Shown: piece after piece, positions 43,523 to 55,460 of the stretch
Layout: every line of letters starts with the position of its first letter
How positions within the stretch are numbered: the stretch's first letter is position 1
Assembly: GCF_002776525.5 (NCBI RefSeq)
Contig: NC_045441.1
Coordinates: forward strand, 125,309,610-125,373,609
Source: Piliocolobus tephrosceles
Lineage: Eukaryota; Chordata; Mammalia; Primates; Cercopithecidae
Direction: 5' to 3'
Length of the DNA stretch: 64,000 nt
Notes under the pieces: generated by a model
Seen by the model: only the letters and a program-made list of their open reading frames with translations
Database searches by the model: none
What the model was told of the DNA's origin: nothing
Program-made: the position numbers and the translations under genes

Positions 43523-45661
43523 AAAGAAACTCACTTAAAATTGCACAACTACATGGAAACGGAACAACCTGCTCCCAAATGACTACTGGGCAAATAACAA
43601 AATGAAGACAGTAATAAATAAGTTCTTTGAAACCAATGAGACAAAGACACAACATACTAGAATCTTTGGGACACAGCTAAATCAGTGTTTCGAGGGAAAT
43701 TTATAGCACTAAATGCCCACAGGAGAAAGCAGGAAAGAACTAAAATTAACACCCTAACATCACAATTAAAAGTACTAGAGAAGCAAGAGTAAACAAATTC
43801 AAAAACTAGTAGAAGACAAGAAATAACTAAGATCAGAGCAGAACTGAAGGAGATAGACATGAAAAACTCTTCAAAAAATCAATGACTCCAGAAGCTGGGT
43901 TTTTGAAAAGATTTACAAGAAAAGAGAGAATAATCAAATAGGCACAATAAAAAAATGATAAAGGGGAGACCACCGCTGATCCCACAGAAATACAAACTAC
44001 CATCAGAGAATACTATAAACGCCTCTATGCAAATAAACTAGAAAATCGAGAAGTAATGGATGAATTCCTGGACACATACACCCTCCCAAGACTAAACTAG
44101 GAAGAAGTCAAATCCCTGAATAGACCAATAACAGGTTCTGAAATTGAGGCAGTAATTAATAGCCTACCAACCAAAAAACGCCCAGGGCCAGATGGATTCA
44201 CAGCCAGTTTCTACCAGAGGTATAAGGAGGAACTGGTACCATTCCTTCTGAAACTATTGCAAACCATAGGAAAAAAGGGACTCCTCCATAACTCATTTTA
44301 TGAGGCCAGCATCATCCTGATACCAAAACCTGGAAGAGACACCACAAAAAAAGAAATGTCTGTCCAATATCCCTGAAAAACATCGTTGCAAAATCCTCAA
44401 TAAAATACTGGCAAACCGAATCCAGCAGCACATCAAAAAGCTTATCCACCACAATCAAGTTGGCCTCATCCCTGGGATGCAAGGCTAGTTCAACATATTC
44501 TAATCAATAAACGTAATCCATCACATAAACAGAACCAATGACAAAAACCACATAATTATCTCAATGCAGAAAAGGCCTTTAATAAAATTCAACACCACTT
44601 CATGCTAAAAACACTCATTAAACTAGGTATTGATGAAACGTATCTCAAAACAATAAGAGCTATTTATGACAGACCCACAGCTAATATCAACTGAGTGGGC
44701 AAAAGCTGGAAGCATTCCATTTGAAAGCCAGCACAAGACAAGGATGCCCTCTCTCACCACTCCTATTCAACATAGTATTAGAAGTTCTGGCGAGGGCAAT
44801 CAGGGAAGAGAAAGAAATAAAGAGTATTCAAATAAGAAGAGAGGAAGTCAAATTATCTCTGTTTGCAGATGACATGATTGTACATTTAGAAAACCCCATT
44901 GTCTCAGCCCCAAAACTCCTTAAGCTGATAAGCAACCTCAGCAAATCTTGGGATATAAAATCAATGTGCAAAAATCACAAGCATTCCTATACACCAATAA
45001 TAGAGAGCCAAATCATGAGCACACTCCTATTCACAATTACTAAAAAGAGAATAAAATACCTAGGAATACAGCTTACAAGGGATGTGAAGGACCTCTTCAA
45101 GGAGAACTACAAACTACTGCTCAAGGAAATAAGAGAGGACACAAAAAATTGGAAAAACATTCCATACTCATGGATAGGAAGAATCAATATCGTGAAAATG
45201 GCCATACTGCCCAAAGTAATTTATAGATTCAATGCTATCCCCATCAAGCTACCATTGACTTTCCTCATAAAATTAGAAAAATAACTTCTTTAAATTTCAT
45301 ATGGAACCCAAAAAGGTGCCATACAGCCAAGACAATCCTAAGCCAAAAGAACAAAGCTGGAGGCATCGTGCTACCTGACTTCAAACTATACTACAAAGCT
45401 ACAGTAACCAAAATAGCATGGTACTGGTACCAAAACAGATATATAGACCAAATCAACAAAACAGGCATCAGAAATAACATTACACATCTACAGCCACCTG
45501 ATCTTTGATAAACCTGACAAAAACAAGCAATGGGGAAAGGGTTCCCTATTTAACAAATGGTGTTGGGAAAACTGGCTAGTCATAGGAAGAAAACTGAAAC
45601 TGGGCCCCTTCCTTACATCTTATACAAAAATTAACTCAAAATGGATTAAAGACTTAAACAG

Positions 45662-45967
45662 GGCCAGACGCGGTGGCTGACACCTGTAATTCCAGCACTT
45701 TGAGAGGCCAAGGCAGGTGGATCATGAGGTCAGGAGATTGAAACTATCCTGGCTAACATGGTGAAACCCTGTCTCTACTAAAAATACAAAAAATTAACCA
45801 GGCGTGGTGGCAGGTGCTTGTAGTCCCAGCTACTTGGGAGGCTGAGGCAGGAGAATGGCGTGAACCTGGGAGGCAGGGCTTGCAGTGAGCCGAGATCACA
45901 CCACTGCACTCCAACCTGGGTGACAGAGCAAGACTCCGTCTCAAAAAAAAAAAAAAAAAAAAAAAAA
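45662..45967 (+). mobile_element. Alu (AluY-like) inside L1 ORF2
   Basis: Complete sense Alu with a long A tail. Target duplication agacttaaacag at 45650-45661 and, with one change, agatttaaacag directly after the tail. It lies in the ORF2 C-terminal coding part. Confidence 0.93.
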
Positions 45968-47112
45968 AAGATTTAAACAGAAGACCTAAAACCATAAAAA
46001 CCCTAGAAGAAAACTAGGCAATAGCATTCAGGACATAGGCATGGGCAAAGACTTCATGAGTAAAACACCAAAAAGGAGGGCAACAAAAGCCAAAATTGAC
46101 AAATGGGATCTAATTAAACTAAAGAGCTTCTGCACAGCAAAACAAACTATCATCAGAGTGAATAGGCAACCTAAGGATGGGAGAAAATGTTTGTAATCTA
46201 TCCATCTGACAAAGGGCTAATATCCAGCATCTACAAGGAACTTAAACAAATCTACAAGAAAAAAAAAAAAACCATCAAAACGCGGGCAAAGGATATGAAC
46301 AGACACTTCTCAAAAGAAGACATTCATGTGTTCAACAAACATGTAAAGAAGCTCATCATCACTGGTCATTAGAAAAGTGCAAATGAAAACCACAACGAGA
46401 TACCATCTCACGCTAGTTAGAATGGTGATCATTAAAAAGTTAGGAAACAGCAGATGCTGGAGAGGATATGGAGAAATAGGGATACTTTTACACTGTTGGT
46501 GGGAGTGTAAATTAGTTCAACTATTGTGGAAGACAGTGTGGTGATTCCTCAAGAAATACCATTTGACCCAGCAATCCCTTTACTTGGTATATACCCAAAG
46601 GATTATAAATTCTTCTACTCTAAAGACACATGCACATGTATGTTTGTTGCAGCACTATTCACAGTAGCAAAGACTTGGAACCAACTCAAATGTTCGTCAG
46701 TGTTAAACTGGGTAAAGAAAATGTGGCACATATATACCATGGAACACTATGCAGCCATAAAAAAGAAATGAGTTTATGTCCTTTTCAGGGATATGGATGA
46801 AGCTGGAAACCATCATTCTCAGCAAACTAACACAGGAACAGAAAACCAAACACCACATGTGGTCACTCATAAGTGGCAGTTAAACAATGAGAACATATGG
46901 CCCCAGGGAGGGGAACATCAAACACTGGGGCCTGTCAGGGAGTTGGGGGCAAGGGGATGGATAGCATTAAAAGAAATACCTAATGTAGATGATGGGATGA
47001 TGGGTGCAACAAACCATCATGGCACATGTATATCTATGTAACAAACCTGCATGTTCTGCACATATATCCCAGAACTTAAAGTATAATAAAAAAGTGAAAA
47101 AAAGCATTTTAT

Positions 47113-48024
47113 TAAAAATATTTTGACAATGGTTATTATAAATAACTATATTTTCATTTTTCAACCTAGTTTGACTATAATTGAATTAAACAAAATACTG
47201 TAACTTGAGAGAGAAATACTTATAATTTGTGGTCTTTTGAAAAATCTTGATAAAAACCTTTTTGACTTTCCAAAAATTGAAAAGTGAATGACACAGCTGA
47301 CTGGGTTATAAATCCTTTTGCAGGTCAGGTGTTTTCTAGTTTTAAACAAATTTAAAATCAAATTTAATAGTTTATTAACGTAAGGCCGTAGGTCACTATG
47401 AGAGTTTTTTGGCATACACATTTCAAAGAATTGTGTAACTTTATTTTTAAACATGTCTTTTATTTTCATATATTTACTTATATGAATACGTTTTCTTGAG
47501 CTTATATTCATACAAATGAGTTACAACTCAAGGAAAACCTAGCAGAAAACTTTAATAGCTAGAGTAGTTTGGTAATAGGAAATAAAAATAACTTGTATTT
47601 TGTTTACCAATTTTAATTCATTTTTATTTAAGGTATTTTTTTTTCACATAGAAGTGTGTCAAGGTAATACATAAAAACTTTGAAACTTGAAAACATATTA
47701 CACAGGATAAAATGTTGTGGGGCAAGTGAACTGGAAATTTGAGTTCATGAATAAAAACGAATGATGTAGAATTGTGACTACTAAGAAAGATATTTTCTAA
47801 ATTTGCTATTTGCTAAAATAGCAAATATTGCTAAAGTAGCAACAGCAAATAGATATTTGCTAAAATAGCAAACAGATATTTGCTAAAAAATGCATGATAG
47901 TGGCTATCATCTAGCTACAGTTAAGAAAGTTACTTAACAGTTAAATTGATTACGGTGATATTTATGTAAATATAATGTTAATATTTTTGGAAATTTTACA
48001 TAGGAATATACATAGAATAATGTA
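47113..48024. other. AT-rich spacer with a hairpin-forming minisatellite
   Basis: No gene seen. Contains the repeat at 47799-47890, described separately. Confidence 0.5.
47799..47890 (+). repeat. Short tandem repeat with self-complementary units
   Basis: Variants of 'atttgctaaaatagcaaa' occur about four times in 90 bp. Each unit pairs with itself (TTTGCTA with TAGCAAA), so every copy can form a small hairpin and copies can also pair with each other. Confidence 0.85.
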
Positions 48025-48043
48025 GAAAAATATTACATGTACA

Positions 48044-48337
48044 GGCTGGGCACGGTGACTCACGCCTGTAATCCCAGGACTTTGGGAGGCCGAGGCGGGT
48101 GGATCACGAGGTCAGGAGATGGAGACCATCCTGGCTAACACAATGAAACCCCGTCTCTCCTAAAAATACAAAAAATTAGCCGGGTGTGGGCGGGCGCCTG
48201 TAGTCTCAGCTACTTGGGAGGCAAGGCAGGAGAATGGCAAGAACCTGGGAGGCGGAGCTTGCAGTAAGCAGAGATCAGGACACTGCACTCCAGCCTGGGA
48301 AACAAAGTGAGACTCTGTCTCAAATAAAATAAATAAG
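48044..48337 (+). mobile_element. AluY-like element
   Basis: Complete sense Alu. A 19-bp target duplication with one or two changes, gaaaaatattacatgtaca and gaaaaatattaagtgtaca, lies at 48025-48043 and 48338-48356. The tail has become AAATAAAATAAATAA. Confidence 0.93.
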
Positions 48338-48356
48338 GAAAAATATTAAGTGTACA

Positions 48357-50002
48357 AATCAATAACTTTTAATGAAATTAACACTCTCCCGTATAATTTT
48401 AAAACCCAGATCGAGTCAGTATGCCAAGAGACTTCCTCATGATACCCCATGGTCATTAACCTCTCTCCAAAGGTACCACTGTTTGACTTTCCTAACTTAT
48501 GTCACTGTACATTAGTGTAACAGTTTATTTATCTGTTGGCTGTGTAACAGTTTTATTTTTATGTCAATGTTTTAAAAACATTGGAAATCACAACTTTATA
48601 ACTGCTTTAGCTTATGATAAAAATATAGATATTAAAAGTATCTGAAGGTCCATATTTTTAAAAATAAAATTAGGAGTTATCTGAGTCAGTGCAATATGAC
48701 AAGAAAAAAATGAAGTGGGAGGATTTTCAATGAGGAAGGAAGGAGGGAAGAAAAGTAAGAAACACAAAGAGAAAAGATGTTGGATGTAGGTAATACGATT
48801 GTCTATGTCTTAAGTTCAAAAGAATCTTGAAAATGTTGAAACTAAACTGATCTAGAAATTTGAAAGATGACTGAGACGAAAAACTTGTTTCTACATGGAC
48901 TTGTGATCAATATATTACTACTATTCTTATTTCTTATTATAAATATTAAAGTTAGATGAAAGAAACTGAATCTTACAGTCAGCATAATGTTATTTATAAC
49001 ATGATCCATTAACAACATGACACAGTTGCTAAAGCAGCATAATTGTCTAATTTTTATCAAAGCAGAAATATTAACTAGCTTGAGGTTTTTAAAGAACAGT
49101 TTACATAACAATAAACATTCATTTGGCTTGTGATTCTGTTGTGTTCAGCTGATTTGTGCTGGGATAGACAGGTCTCTGCCAGGCTTCTCATGTATTTATG
49201 GTCAGCTGAAGATTTACTGAATGGGACTGGGCATGCTCACATGGCGGGTTGGGAGGCTTTTGGCTGATCTAGGCTGGCCTTGGCTGGGACGTGGCAGTAA
49301 CTGGGCTGTATTCCAGTCAAACTAGCCCAGGTATATTCTTTTGGTGGTGGTGGAGGTTCAAGAGTTCAAGAGTTTTAAATTAAACAAAACAAAACAAAAA
49401 CAGTGCAGTTATAATTATCCTAATCAAAGGTGCCTCAATGATTAAGTGTATACACAGATATGCCAGAGGGAGATTCATTCTAATGTCTGCCAAAAAACAA
49501 GTTAAACTGACAGTACAAGTTAATGAGTTGATATTCTCTAATATATTACAATTTGGTGTATGACATATTTGGGTGTGCTAGCCTTTTAATTAAAGTTTTT
49601 AAAACATTTACAATTTATTTAAATAGTGATATTTAAGACAATTTTTTTTTAGGATTCTTTGGAAAAAAATTCACAGTCCTCTAATGGTCAATGGAACATG
49701 ACTTGAAAATGTCAGTAATTCATTTCATTGATGAAAAAACTGAGACCCAGAAAGACTGACTTGTTCGAATGCTACACTTATGAAGCTGCAGATACATGAT
49801 GGGCCCCCCCAACCAGCTATGATTCATTTTATCTTTTTCTAACACACCACAAACTGTATCTATGGTAATCCCTATGCTTTTCTGTTTAAGTAAAAATATA
49901 AAGTGATATAATACCTGGAAATAATTTGTCAAAGTAAACAGAAGGGTTGAGAACAAATACAAAATATTTTTCTTTCTAAAATTATGTAAGTATCTGATGA
50001 AC
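48357..50002. other. Spacer with weak ancient-repeat fragments
   Basis: No gene found. 49700-49800 resembles an antisense MIR ('gatgaaaaaactgagaccca' then 'gactgacttgttcga'). 49140-49330 is a GC-richer patch ('gctgatttgtgctggg') that may be an old interspersed repeat I cannot name. 48370-48560 vaguely resembles an old LINE tail. Confidence 0.4.
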
Positions 50003-50275
50003 AGGTTGAGCATGGTGGCTTACACCTGTAATCCCAGCACTTTGGGAGGCCAAGGCAGGCAGATCACCTGAGGTCGGGAGTTTGAGACCAGCCTGACCAA
50101 CACGGAGAAACCTGGTCTCTACTGAAAATACAAAATCAGCCGAGCATGGTGGCGCATACCTGTAATTCCAGCTACTTGGGAGGTTGAGGCAGGAGAATCA
50201 CTTGAACCTGAGAGGTAGAGGTTGTGGTGAGCCATTGCACTCCAGCCTGGACAACAAGAGTGAAACCCTGTCTCA
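50003..50275 (+). mobile_element. Alu (AluS, Sp/Sq-like), slightly shortened
   Basis: Sense Alu from 'aggttgagcatggtggctta' to 'gagtgaaaccctgtctcaa'. It lacks the usual 'gccgagatcgcgcc' block (about 10 bp missing near 50230). Its tail is replaced by the TA/TG microsatellite. Confidence 0.9.
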
Positions 50276-50276
50276 A

Positions 50277-50311
<35 letters not shown>

Positions 50312-50465
50312 TGTGTGTGTGTATATATATATATATATGTGTGTGTGTGTATATATATNNNNNNNNNNNNNNNNNNNNNNNNNNNNNNNNNNNNNNNNNN
50401 NNNNNNNNNNNNNNNNNNNNNNNNNNNNNNNNNNNNNNNNNNNNNNNNNNNNNNNNNNGTGTGTG

Positions 50466-50496
<31 letters not shown>

Positions 50497-50556
50497 ATAT
50501 ATATATATATATGTGTGTGTGTGTATATATATATATATACATATATATATATACAC
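50276..50556 (+). repeat. (TA)n/(TG)n microsatellite with a 100-N gap
   Basis: Alternating TA and TG blocks on both sides of Ns at 50359-50458. Exactly 100 Ns suggests an unknown-size placeholder. The repeat started from the Alu tail. Open frames across the Ns are meaningless. Confidence 0.95.
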
Positions 50557-50559
50557 ACT

Positions 50560-52401
50560 TTTTGATGATATGACATACGCTTTTGAAAAGAGATACATGT
50601 TCTATGCATTATGAGTTACTTAGGCCATTGTGTTGGCAGTACATTATATTGCAAACTATTCAAGTCTTAATTTTCATATTTATCAGCACATAAATTTGAT
50701 CATGTGTGAACAATGGAATATACCCAGTTATTACGCTAGTAGATATTTGACAACTGGTTCTCTGAAAACCAAAAGTAGCCATTATTGTAATGTGTATTAA
50801 TTTTTGTGATATAAATATCGCCATTATGGCTGGTTTCAAACTACCAACATGATGACACTGATCACAGAGTTGGGAAGAGTAGCTCACAATAGGCTCTGGT
50901 CAGCCAGTGGGAGTCACCTGCAGCGTGTCACTCACCCTTTTTCCTAAGCTGTTTTTTGTAAATCATGCCCATCTCTATGAATTCCTCCTCAGTAATTCGG
51001 ATTCATTCATATGCATTGAAAATCTGACTGATACAGAGCTCTTCCTCGAAGATTCTTGGTTGTGTTGCTCTTGTCATCATGATGCCATCTGCAGCTCTAT
51101 CCCTCTCCTTACAAGGCAGCATAATGTGGTTCTGTAAATGTAACTTCTGAGACTATCTCCATATGTGAAAACCAGGATAATAATACCTGCCGTTTCTACT
51201 TCATCATGTATTGAATATAAAATGCTTTACAAATAATGATTAATTTTATCTTCCCTATTGATTTCTTTTCTCCTTTGGCACTATACTTTTAATCCATGGC
51301 CTTAGATCTTCAAACTCAGTGAAGGTTATATTCTGAGATACTTAAATTTAATGAGATTTACCTAACGAAGACAACTTACCTTTGATTAGCTGGTAAAATC
51401 TTTTGTCTAGCTCTAAAAACGGCAGGGTTGCTGTCAGTTAACCATGTCCTAACCCTCAGCTTTGTGGTTGAATGCTTCAGTTGCTTCTCTTTCCAAATCA
51501 ATGGAGCCAATTAGTTCACTGATCTTTATGAAAATGAAAATAACAAGAAGAGTTGCATTTTCTGTCTTCCTCTTACCTATTTGAACATTTATCAAAACTG
51601 ACCCCAGTTTATTTTTAGTGAAATATCAATAGGCATGTGTATTTTTGAATGTATGTATTTGGGATAAGGAAGGAGTCTGAGAGACGATTCTATGCTTAAA
51701 AAGTAAACTTTATGGAGAAAGATTCTAATATTTCTAGAAGCTAATTCTTACTTGTATGCTATGGACAATAGAAATATTTGCTCTATTTCACTTACTTCAC
51801 TTACCATATGTTGTTTTCTTTGCAGCATTTGGTGCTACTGTTGACTAGCTCATCGAAATATTTATTTTGGGGTTTCCTTGACACTGTTTTAATAATTGTC
51901 CTCCCACCTTTTCAGTTTATCCTTATCAATTGCTTTATTGGACTCCTTTTTCTTTGCCTGTCCTTAAAATACTATAACATTTTGAATGACATTCATTTGT
52001 TTTTTTCCTTCCCAATTCTGCATACCTTTCTTGGCCACACATAGTTTTACTACCTTTCTGCTCCTGGAACCCCACCCTGTTTTGCATGTGGTCCTCCGTT
52101 CACTTGCCATTTCTAACTGGCTGTTGCTCATGGTATGTCATGATAGGTAGGAGGAGAAAAATGAGCTTACTAATTCTCTACTGTAACTTTACTGTAATTT
52201 CCTTGGTTCATAAGTGGAAATCAGAAATAAAGTTACCCTTAACAAAGATTGAAACAAACTTTACTGAGAAAGAATTGTGTTGCCAAATTACTGTATCAGT
52301 CTTTACCAGGGTTGACCTTCAGGTTTATTTAATTGTTACATCACTTGTTGTTCTCTACTTTTAATGACTAGTACATATGGAATAAAACAACCATGTTCTT
52401 G
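50560..52401. other. Spacer, one possible MIR
   Basis: No gene seen. 51112-51245 may be a sense MIR ('gcagcataatgtggttctgt', 'ccaggataataatacctgcc'), weakly supported. The remainder shows nothing I recognise. Confidence 0.4.
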
Positions 52402-52590
52402 ATGGGTGATATGGTTCGAATTTGTGTCCCCACCTAAATCTCATGTTGAGTTGTAATCTCCAGTGTGGGAGGAGGGGCCTAGTGGGAGGTGATTGGATCA
52501 TGGGAGTGGTTTCTAAAGGTTTAGTACCATCCCCTAATGCTATCTTGTACCGTTCTCCCAAGATCTGCTCATTTAAAAGTGAGTAGTACC

Positions 52591-53161
52591 ATGAAGGGCT
52601 GTTGAATTTTGTCAAAAGCCTTTTCTGCATCTATTGAGATAATCATGTGGTTCTTGTCTTTGGTTCTGTTTATATATTGGAATCAACCCAAATGTCCATC
52701 TGTGACAGACTGGATTAAGAAAATGTGGCACATATACACCATGGAATATTATGCAGCCATAAAAAAGGATGAGTTTGCGTCCTTTGTAGGGACATGGATG
52801 CAGCTGGAAACCATCATTCTTAGCAAACTATCACAAGAAGAGAAAACCAAACACTGCATGTTCTCACTCATAGGTGGGAACTGAACAATGAGTTCACTTG
52901 GACTCGGGAAGGGGAACATCACACACTGGGGCCTATCATGGGGAGGGGGAGGGAGGAGGGATTGCACTGAGGAGTTATACCTGATATAAATGATGAATTG
53001 ATGGGTGCTGACGAGTTGATGGGTGCAGCACACCAACATGGCACAGGTATACATATGTAACAAACCTGCACGTTATGCACATGTACCCTAGAACTTAAAA
53101 TATAATAAATAAAAGAAAGAAATAAATAAAAAATAAAAGATGAAATACATGGAAAAAAAAA
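52591..53161 (+). mobile_element. Young L1 with 5' inversion (twin priming)
   Basis: 52591 to about 52676 matches the antisense of ORF2 (equal to + strand 7269-7349, element bases about 3852-3932). From about 52677 the sense 3' end follows (element base 5717 to the tail). About 1.78 kb between is missing. A 16-bp target duplication, aaaagtgagtagtacc, lies at 52575-52590 and 53162-53177. The 3' UTR matches the intact L1. The guanine tract (52940-52960) has run lengths 4, 5, 3, 2, 3. The tail contains a non-A stretch at 53138-53152. Confidence 0.95.
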
Positions 53162-53325
53162 AAAAAGTGAGTAGTACCCTCTGTCCCCTCTCTCTCCTGC
53201 TGGCCATGTGAAGATATGCTTGCTTCCCCTTCACCTTCTGCCATGATTGTAAGTTTCCTGAAGCCTCCCCAGAAGCAGAAGCCTGTAGAGCCAGCAGAAC
53301 CACAAGAGCTGATTAAACCTCTTTT

Positions 53326-53612
53326 TTTTGAGACGGAGTCTCGCTCTGTGGCCCAGGCTGGAGTGCAGTGGCTGGATCTCAGCTCACTGCAAGCTCCGCC
53401 TCCCGGGTTCACGCCATTCTCCTGCCTCAGCCTCCCGAGTAGCTGCGACTACAGGCACCCGCCACCTTGTCCGGTTAGTTTTTTGTATTTTTTAGTAGAG
53501 ACGGGGTTTCACCGTGTTAGCCAGGATGGTCTCAATCTCCTGACCTCGTGATCCACCCGTCTCGGCCTCCCAAAGTGCTGGGATTACAGGCTTGAGCCAC
53601 CGCGCCCGGCCA
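53326..53612 (-). mobile_element. AluY, Old World monkey type (AluYR-like)
   Basis: Complete antisense Alu with a short poly-T. A perfect 14-bp target duplication, attaaacctctttt, lies at 53312-53325 and 53613-53626. It shows 'gtggctggatctcagctcac' and 'ggcttgagccaccgcgccc', as in the copy at 33761-34056, and is close to consensus. Confidence 0.92.
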
Positions 53613-53691
53613 ATTAAACCTCTTTTATTTATAAATTATCTAACTTCAGGTATTTATTTATAGTAGTGTGAGAATAGACTAATATAATGGG

Positions 53692-54389
53692 TATGGAAGG
53701 AAAAGGATTTTGGTGAAAATATTTTGATGTGAGGAAAAATAAACTTGAAAACACATTAGACTACATCTTCTTGTCTTTACTTAGCCTCTCCCTTCTATGT
53801 CCTCTTACAGAGAACTAGGTTGGAATTTTAGTTTTCCTTTTCTCCCAAGTATAACTTGGAAGTCATGAAACTTCAAAATCTATCTTGAGTTTTTAGGGAG
53901 GATGAAAGCAGTTCAGTAATGTTCTCTCTTTCCTAGTCAGCTGTACTGAGTGTTAAAATTTTTCATAAAGTATAATATAAAATTGTGTCTAAAAACATTT
54001 TTAAAATGTGTATCATCAATTGATTGAAAGTTATGTCTGCTTACAAATTATGTAGTATCCTAGTCCTCTTCCTGGAACTGTAGTTTTGGTGGGATTTTTT
54101 TTTTTTTGGTACCACTCATTTATATGCTAAATGTGATGGAAAATGTATAAAATCATAGCAGGTAAACTTTCTTGTCTGTGTTTTGACCTTGATTTTTAAA
54201 AATCTGCAATTAGAGGAAAATGTTCTTCATTTCTTAGTTTCTACCAGTTACCTGGCTCTCTCAAATGCATCCCCAGAACCTAGAAGTTTATTATGCATTA
54301 TTCTAATTTGAAAGCTGTTGTCATCTAGTTTTATTTTCTAAGACTAAAGTTTAGAGTCCTCTTGATTCACCCCACAGGTTTTCATTCAA
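53692..54389. other. Unassigned spacer
   Basis: No gene or repeat recognised apart from a 12-base poly-T near 54097. Confidence 0.45.
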
Positions 54390-54665
54390 TACACACATTG
54401 AATATCTTCCTTATGTTAGTCACTGTGGTAGGTGCTTAGAATACAAAGTTATGTAAGTCATGGTCCCTGTCCTCAAAAGAACCTCATCATCCAGTAGGGA
54501 GACAGGCATAAAAACAGGAAATTACATTACAGAATGATAAGTACCATTAGAAAGGAGAACACAGGGGACAGTGATCCAAGGAAGAGAAATTAATTCTGCC
54601 TGGGGAGTAGGGAGAGTTTCTTCCTTAAGGAAGGTCCTGCTTGAATTATTCGTTGAATGATGAGT
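54390..54665 (-). repeat. L2 LINE fragment
   Basis: Antisense L2 3' part: 'ttccttatgttagtcactgt', 'ggtaggtgcttagaatacaa', 'catggtccctgtcctcaaaa', then 'gataagtaccattagaaagg' and 'aaggtcctgcttgaatt' in the order of the L2 consensus. Confidence 0.65.
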
Positions 54666-54953
54666 GGATTTAGTAATCTCTGTTCAAGAGTTTTGTCCCA
54701 ATTAATGGGTTGGTACCAAAGAGGTCAAGCCTTCCCTTCAATGGAGGACATTAAAATGATTCTGAATTAGAACATAATGTGTGTTCTGATACAGTTCCTC
54801 TGTGGAGCTAGTCCTTAAAGTTATACAAATTTGTAACTCCTAGTTTAAGATGACTCTTGGCTTACACTTTGGGTTTTTATTTCCCTACTCTCTGCTTATG
54901 GATTTTCTTCTATCACTCAATCATCATTCTCTTAATGCTTTCAAAATGGTTAT

Positions 54954-55460
54954 TGTGGTAGGCAGAATAATGATCCGCCCTCCAAAGATGCACCCCCAAT
55001 CTCCAGATCCTGTGAATATATTACTTCACATGCAAAAGGGAGCATTAAAGTGGCAGGTGGAATTAATTATTGCTAATTATCTGACCTTAAAATAAGATTA
55101 TCCTGGATTAATTTGGAGGGCCCAAGGTAACCAAGGGTTCTTAGGTGTAGAAAAGGAAGGCAGAGACCTGTCAGAATGATATGATGTGGGAAAGACTCAA
55201 TTGGCCATTGCTGAGCTTGAAAATGGAAGAAAAGGCCACAGTCAAAGAGTGCTGATAACTTCCAGAGCTGGAAAAGGCAAGGAGATGTGTTCTATCCTGA
55301 AACCTCCAGAAAGAATGCAGCCCAGCCAACACCTTGATTTTAGCCCAGTGAGACTCATTTAGGTCCTTTGACCTCCAAGACTGTAAGAGAATAAATTTGT
55401 GTTATTTTAAACCACCCAGTTGGTGGTAATTTGTTACAGCAGCAATTGGAAACTAATGCA
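54954..55460 (+). mobile_element. MaLR LTR (MLT1-like)
   Basis: Starts TGTGGTAGGCAGAATAATGA and ends AACTAATGCA. Blocks such as 'attatcctggattaatttgg', 'ggaaaaggcaaggagatg' and 'tgattttagcccagtgagac' mark a sense LTR of the MLT1 group. TG...CA ends, about 507 bp. No clear flanking duplication. Confidence 0.75.

Larger units (their letters stand above)
42488..46883 (+). pseudogene. Broken L1 ORF2 with two Alu insertions
   Basis: Start ATG at 42488 (MTGSNSHITILILNVNGLN). Surviving open pieces: 42659-42931 (endonuclease), 44721-45284 (RT, with SLFADDMIVHLENP), 46187-46372 and 46526-46771 (C-terminus). Stops and frameshifts separate them. Alus interrupt the endonuclease end (43204) and the C-terminal third (45662). 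The native stop position is at 46881-46883. Confidence 0.92.
40073..47100 (+). mobile_element. Older full-length L1PA with two Alu insertions
   Basis: Full-length sense L1, about 6.4 kb without its two Alus. The target-site duplication aaagcattttat lies at 40061-40072 and 47101-47112. The order is 5' UTR (40073-41414), ORF1 relic, ORF2 relic, 3' UTR and a short A-rich tail. ORF1 begins MRKNQ, unlike the younger MGKKQ type, which points to an older L1PA subfamily (about L1PA7 or older; by eye). Many stops and indels make it non-functional. Alus at 43204-43522 and 45662-45967 came later. Confidence 0.93.
52407..53686 (+). mobile_element. MaLR solo LTR (MST-like) carrying an L1 and an Alu
   Basis: Starts TGATATGGTTCGAATTTGTG and ends AATAGACTAATATA, with a perfect 5-bp duplication, atggg, at 52402-52406 and 53687-53691. 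Without its insertions it is about 400 bp. MST blocks visible: 'gtgtccccacctaaatctca', 'gggaggtgattggatcatgg', 'cttctgccatgattgtaagt'. The L1 (52591-53161) and the Alu (53326-53612) were inserted later. Confidence 0.9.

Noticed and set aside
50119..50614. Several overlapping frames containing unknown residues
   Set aside because: They run through a TA/TG microsatellite and 100 Ns and have no meaning as proteins.
52249..52900. 91-codon frame at 52609-52884 as an L1-derived gene
   Set aside because: It simply crosses the inversion junction of the 5'-inverted L1 into the ORF2 C-terminus.
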